Source of the DNA: Zygnema circumcarinatum
Taxonomy: Eukaryota; Streptophyta; Zygnematophyceae; Zygnematales; Zygnemataceae
Direction of reading: 5' to 3'
Assembly: GCA_037447605.1 (NCBI GenBank)
Contig: CM074821.1
Span: forward strand, 161,923-221,136
DNA: 59,214 bases
This document shows positions 54,488 through 59,214 of the stretch, one piece after another. The notes under the pieces were generated by a model. The model made no database searches and was not told the origin of the DNA. It was given only the letters and a program-made list of their open reading frames with translations. Made by a program: the position numbers and the translations under genes. How positions within the stretch are numbered: position 1 is the first letter of the stretch; each line of letters begins with the position of its first letter.

Positions 54488-55495
54488 ATGAACGGAGATA
54501 AAAGGCATACGATTATTCTTTTGCAAGCGACAGCGAATCGCTCGGGTCGGACATTTCTAGACTACGACACAACTTCAGAAGCAATGGATGGTGAGCAGAG
54601 ACATTCTCGCGGTAGATTTTTCTTTATCGTTTTTGGTGACTGCTAGCAATGCTTACATTCGTGGTCTTCAGCTTTCGTGCATTCGTGGTCTTTTAGCTCG
54701 GTGTGTTTTAACTTGCAGGCAAATTATGGCTATAGCACTCAATATTTTTTTCACAGCTGGAGTTGTGCAACCCCCTTTTTTTTTTATCATTCCTGCAAGC
54801 CGAAGCTTTTTTTGGCAGTGGCTCAAGTTTGGAGCTCCCTCATCTACGCTCTCGTTCCGTTTTTGCAGCTGCAACTATTTTCACAGCAGATAGGGGTATA
54901 TGTTTCGTCCTGTTGACTATGTTGCTACGTGCATCAAGAACGTACCGAAAAAGCATCACACTTCATGTTAGCTCCCGTTGCAGGAATTTGCGGTTTGTTT
55001 GAGAAGAGGCTTAGGGATATCAACCCGACGCTGCGCAACATAACATATGACATTTCAGACCTTTACAACTTCATTGACAGCCTTACAGACATAACTGCCC
55101 TTGTGTGAGTATCGCCTCTTGCGTTAACAGTCCATGCCTTGCAACTGCAGGTGTTTGGAACAAGGGTTTAAGGAAAGAAGACGTTGAATCATGTTGAACA
55201 TCCGTCTGGCTATGTCTCTCGCTATGGAGGTATTTTGTCAAGAGGAAGCTAGGACCGTACTATTAATGGGTAGACAGGCATGAGTAGAAGCCTGATTAGT
55301 GGAGTTAAAAGATTCTTTCAAAATTTGGGAGTTCCCCAGAGTTTTATTTACTTTAAACGGCAGCGCTCTAAGTTTTGAACCTTTTGTGTATTTGGATGCA
55401 GGTTTGATCCAATGATAAACGCTTACACTCCTTATGATCGAGAGTGGGTGAAGAATCGAGCGTTCAACCATTTGAAAAGACTCGCAATACCGTAA
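54488..55495 (+). CDS. ERH: Enhancer of rudimentary homolog (ERH)
   Basis: Small, highly conserved nuclear dimeric protein that works with RNA-processing and transcription factors. 105 residues (animal ERH has 104) in three exons: 54488-54590, 54984-55104, 55402-55495. Motifs follow the family along its whole length: HTIILLQAT, GRTFLDYDTTSEAMDGI, FEKRLRDINPTLRNITYDIS, DLYNFIDSLTDITALV and YTPYDREWVKNRAF. Phase is kept at both junctions. A second in-frame Met lies two codons upstream (54482). Because CATGCAG before the chosen Met could also act as an acceptor, an untranslated 5' exon is possible. Confidence 0.93.
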
Positions 55496-56208
55496 CAATT
55501 ATGGCGTTTCGTTTTCCTTAAATGGTTTTCCTCGGCTCCAATGTCTACCACAGTTTCGTTGCACACGCGGGGCTAAGGAAGCTGAATGAGGATGCAGAAG
55601 ATAGCCTCGAAGTTTTCCTTTTCCTGGAAGACAATTGTTCTGCCAGGCTTCTGTCCTGTTGAGCTTAGACACTTCCAGAGCGAAACAAAATCTCTATCTT
55701 TCTTCTGGCGAGCTCACTCGATGGAGATTGTTTTTTCCAAGTGCGATGAGCTGACTGTAGACTATGCAGACTGGCCGAACCTGAAACCACTGCGTATATA
55801 TTTTGCAGGCTTGCTTCTGGATGAGCACGAGTTCGGCTATGTAGAAACCGCTGGCTTTTCACATGAAAAAGGAAACAGGAGAAGAGCGTAGGCTTAGGTT
55901 AGGTTAGGCGGAGACAACCAGCCAACTTGTGATAGAGCGCAGAAGACAAGCGGGTGGTGCTTACATCAATTGTGAATTTCGGTCAAGTGTGGCTACCCAA
56001 TCGCATTTTGGAAATTGATGTCTTTTGGCAGCAATCTTTCGTTTCTGCGTTGTCTGGTGAGGACATTGCCCTTCATGGCATGCAGTGTATGGGCTGAGCA
56101 TGGCGTTTGCATGGCCATGTATAAACTAAATAGAGTCAAAGATAGCAGCCCCTTCGGCATAGTAAAGAGCTTTAGCGCTGTTCCCTTGATGGACCTCATA
56201 GTTCTTCA
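55496..56208. other. Convergent 3' spacer with an unassigned open frame
   Basis: Between the convergent ERH and JMJD7-like genes. A 101-codon plus-strand open frame (55586-55891) contains WPNLKPLRIYFAGLLLDEHEF, which looks protein-like, but I recognise no family and no splice support. Confidence 0.35.
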
Positions 56209-59043
56209 TCAACCTTCATGATCACCATCTCGTGCAATGTTGGCAACAAGGGCTTCCAGGAGGTTGAAGTAGGCGTATTTGACGTCAAACTGCATGTCAT
56301 ACCCTGCACATGTGAGAGGTAAATGGTTGGTTCAGAGACGTGCACACTCTAAGAACCCTAAAAAACCGCGGGTGCTGACTTAACGAGGCTTCGTTTCTTT
56401 TGTCCGCCTCCCATTGTCCTTGCTACGACTTCACTTCAGTCACGACCCCCACTGTGGTACACACTTACACAGGCAGAAAAGCAGCAACGTGCAAGAAGCC
56501 ACCCAGTAATACATGAGCATTTCTCAAAGCCTCTCAGACCGACCTCCCTTTCACAACTGGGGGCTTCAGGCTTGACAAAATGCATATGACATTTGTTGTT
56601 TTGAAAGAAGTACTTTTTATTTTTCAGTCAGCTGTCTGTACTTGTTTCGCAAAAATGCGAGTACTGTTTCGAATATCAGAACTTTGAAACTTTTCTAAGT
56701 CTGACACCCTCTCGATTAACTTGAAAGTCTATTGAGAACATTGGCATCCTATTAATACGGTCTGTTGATCCTCTTCAGCTGCTTCGGGAACATACTCAAA
56801 AAACAGAGATGCTCACACTAGAGGATTTGTTTTGTTTTCATTTCTCCTCTCGGCTCTCCTCGCTCCCTCTTACCCCTCTCTCTTCGTATCTCTTTTCCAC
56901 TTTCAGAGCAGAGGAGAGGGTAGAGCTCACAGAAGTTGATGGCGATGGTGCGCCTTTCTTGGTCAGGGCTCTGCCTTACATGATGGAACCACATGCTCGG
57001 CCTGCCCCACCCCACACACCCCCTCCTTCCTCTCTCTCACTTCAACTCAGACTGAAAAAAATCTCCCAGCGATGGTAGCAATATGGCATTCAACAGTTCC
57101 TAGAATCCTCGCTCAGTAAGCCGGCGAACGAGGGAGTGGGTGAGGGGGAGGGGGAGAGGGAGAGGATGAGGGAGAGGGAGAGGGAGAGGATGAGGATGAG
57201 GGAGAGGGAGAGGGAGAGGGAGAGAAAGAAGGAGAGAGAGAGGGAGGGAGTGAGGGAGGAGAGGAGTGGGAGAGGGAGAGAGGGAGGGAGCAGGAGAAGG
57301 GGAAGAGTGAGAGTAATGCTCACAAGTACAGGAGCTCTCCTTCTCTGACGGTGCATGTAAGAGGAGGAGGCCCATTGAAGTAGAGGGGAAATTTAGACCT
57401 GGCAGCCGATTCGTTCTCTTTGGAAGGGTAGGGATCCACGGGACACCACGGAACAAGGCGGAGGGGCTCCTCAGGCACGATTTCGAAAGGCTGGTCTTCC
57501 TGATACAACCCAAAAGGATATTGAAAAAGCCTCTTGGATCCTTTTATCTGTCTTCACCTTCATACTCCCTCCCTCCTCGCCCACATTCCTCCCCTCCACC
57601 ATCGTCTTCCTCTCACAATCCTCTCTCCCACCGCACTTCCTTTCAATCCTCTCCCACTCGTAGTCCCTCACTCCTCTTCCGCCGTCGTCCTCTGACTCCT
57701 TTCCGACCCTCCTCGTCTCTCACCCTTTCCCACGGTTTTCCTTGTACTTCTCTCACACCATCCCTCTCTCCCCGTCTCTCTATCCTCTCTTCTCCTCACC
57801 ACATGAGATAAAAAAAGCCCATACCAGTTTCGTTCATTCTTTACCCTGAAAAACCTTACAAAACCTGAAAAACCCAATACATTTTGATTAACTTTCCAAT
57901 TAATCCTTAAGCTTTCTATAAAATTATTTATCTTCCATGTTTTTAAGATTTCCGCACCTGCATCTGAGAGTACCGCGCGGCAGGAAACTCCTTGATGTAC
58001 ATTCGAGGGAGGTCCGCAGGAGGCAGCAAAGTGAAATGCTTTTCTCCCTTAACCACAGCATACATATTCTCATAGTGGTCTTTATGGAAGGAGGTTATGG
58101 ACCTCTCATCTCCAATCCAAAGGTTTACAGCTTCAGGGTGACACCCAAAGGCTTCCGAAGCCCAAGAAATTTCGATTTGGGCGTCATCACTTAGTAGAGA
58201 ATATTCCGATAAGAAGCTGCCATTCTGGTGCTGTGCATAAGGTATTCCTTTGGAGGGGTTCTCCTTTGTGTCCTCTAACATTTTCAGGAAGTCAGAAAAC
58301 ATCATTCGGCGTTCGTGTGGCATGACGAACCACCGCTCCATTTTGGAGTCAAAGCTTTCAGTACAAGATGAGAAGCTTTTGAACTTTTTGAACGAGTCTT
58401 TGTATACTTCATTAAAATCTTTAATGCCTTCTTTCAAGGAGTGAATCTCACTCTCTCCTGGTGGTAAGGTAGAGGGAACACTCCCTTCCGCTCTCTCCTT
58501 TCCCTCCTCCCCCTGTGTCCCCTCGTGTCCGTCGTCCCACTCCTCTCTCGCCTCTCTCTCTTCCCCGTTCTCTCCCACCTCCCTCTCCTTTCCCACTTTC
58601 CATTCTGCCCCCTCGTTTCCGTCCTGCCTGCCCTCCCTCTCCTCCCAACCCTCCCACCCTTCTCTCTCTCCCTCCTTTCCTCTACCTCCTCTCCCCTCCA
58701 CTCCCGGTCTCTCCCTCACCCTGCAGCTATGCTCTTTAAAGATCTTAGATACATCGACTACGGAGTCGCCTCGACCATCGGGAGTTACATCAACAGAGAC
58801 TACAGTGGATCCTATTCTTGAAACTAAATATTCATTTGTCCAATTTTGCACTGCGGGCCATTTATCAATAGCTGAAGTGATGATGCAGGGTCGGTTCGGT
58901 GCCACAAAATTTCGATAAAAATCGAGCGGTTTCGGAGGGCCACGAATGCGAGGAATTGGCATTGAGAGAGAGAGCTCTCTCAACTCAGCGGAAAGGGCAG
59001 AGAGAGCTTCAGGAATCCGTTCTTTTCTGCCCATTTCCTTCAT
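56209..59043 (-). CDS. JMJD7: JMJD7-like JmjC-domain hydroxylase
   Basis: Fe(II)/2-oxoglutarate-dependent oxygenase of the JMJD7 class (in animals a lysyl hydroxylase acting on DRG GTPases). Exons: 59043-58720, 58452-57958, 57499-57324, 57001-56931, 56303-56209; 386 residues if the first intron is removed. Landmarks: PPKPLDFYRNFVAPNRPCII, GSTVVSVDVTPDG, VMPHERRMMFSDFL, NLWIGDERSITSFHKDHYEN (Fe-binding H.D), VKGEKHFTLLPPAD, YLPSMWFHHV (distal His) and FWYDMQFDVKYAYFNLLEAL. Phase is kept at all junctions. The first intron is purine-rich, 267 nt long and open in frame, so a retained form of 475 residues is possible. A loop around 58330-58440 (KDSFKKFKSFSSC) is longer than in animal JMJD7. Confidence 0.9.
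57124..57312. repeat. GA-rich tract in JMJD7 intron
   Basis: GGGAGAGG-type purine repeats on the plus strand within the third intron (57323-57002) of the JMJD7-like gene. Confidence 0.85.
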
Positions 59044-59214
59044 TCGATTAAGCGTTGAAACACTTTTCGGTTTAAACTCAGAAAGGCGATGTAGAGAGAG
59101 GAGCGTTCTTGGAAGGCTTCTCCAGAAACGTTCCCTGTAAAAGGGAGAGAGACGGGGGAGTGGAGGGAGAGGGAGAGGGAGAGGGAGAGGGAGAGGGAAA
59201 GGGAGAGGGAGAGG
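59044..59214. other. 5' side of JMJD7-like gene and GGGAGA repeat
   Basis: Upstream sequence of the JMJD7-like start. The last 55 bases are a (GGGAGA)n repeat that runs off the window. Confidence 0.6.

Overview
Organism. This is eukaryotic nuclear DNA from the green plant lineage. Genes are split by many short GT-AG introns. Several products are plant-type: a plastid-type phosphoglucomutase with a leader, an AHK1-type hybrid histidine kinase, a BAC2-type basic amino acid carrier, an HDEL-ended HSP70-17, RAD23, plant-style CcmE, STAR1/ALS3 and KEG-type repeats. Introns and spacers hold long purine/pyrimidine tracts, and one intron holds TTAGGG-type repeats. A streptophyte alga or early-diverging land plant fits best; the species cannot be named from sequence alone. 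One assembly gap of 10 N follows a poly-G run at 26001-26041.

Layout. 547-5698 (+): C-terminal part of an AHK1-like hybrid histidine kinase; its sensor part lies left of the window. 6165-6996 (+): decayed KEG-like E3 ligase fragment, followed by a MITE-like element at 7019-7515. 7940-10089 (-): RAD1, the 9-1-1 checkpoint clamp subunit. 11319-12543 (-): 3' part of an unrecognised Ser/Arg/Pro-rich gene. 15053-19774 (+): nucleoside hydrolase with 14 exons, including a 13-nt microexon. 20076-25974 (-): HSP70-17/GRP170-like ER chaperone. 26968-29317 (+): mitochondrial heme chaperone CcmE. 29775-32865 (-): an ABC transporter gene in which a STAR1/FetA-like ATPase and an ALS3/FetB-like membrane domain appear joined in one reading frame. 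33270-33897: foldback element. 35572-39219 (-): RAD23. 41042-48777 (-): plastid-type phosphoglucomutase, 22 exons. 49372-49803: small inverted-repeat element with a 17-bp tandem repeat. 50538-51842 (-): BAC2-like mitochondrial carrier. 52493-53431: second foldback element with an 8-bp target duplication. 54488-55495 (+): enhancer of rudimentary homolog (ERH). 56209-59043 (-): JMJD7-like JmjC hydroxylase with an intron that stays open in frame.

The genes are individually transcribed and show no operon-like arrangement. RAD1 and RAD23 both serve genome maintenance, but nothing suggests linkage by function. Exon models were built by hand from protein similarity, splice dinucleotides and reading phase. 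Every internal junction reported was checked for phase. First and last exons are less certain where stated. The most unusual object is the apparently fused STAR1-ALS3 transporter gene.
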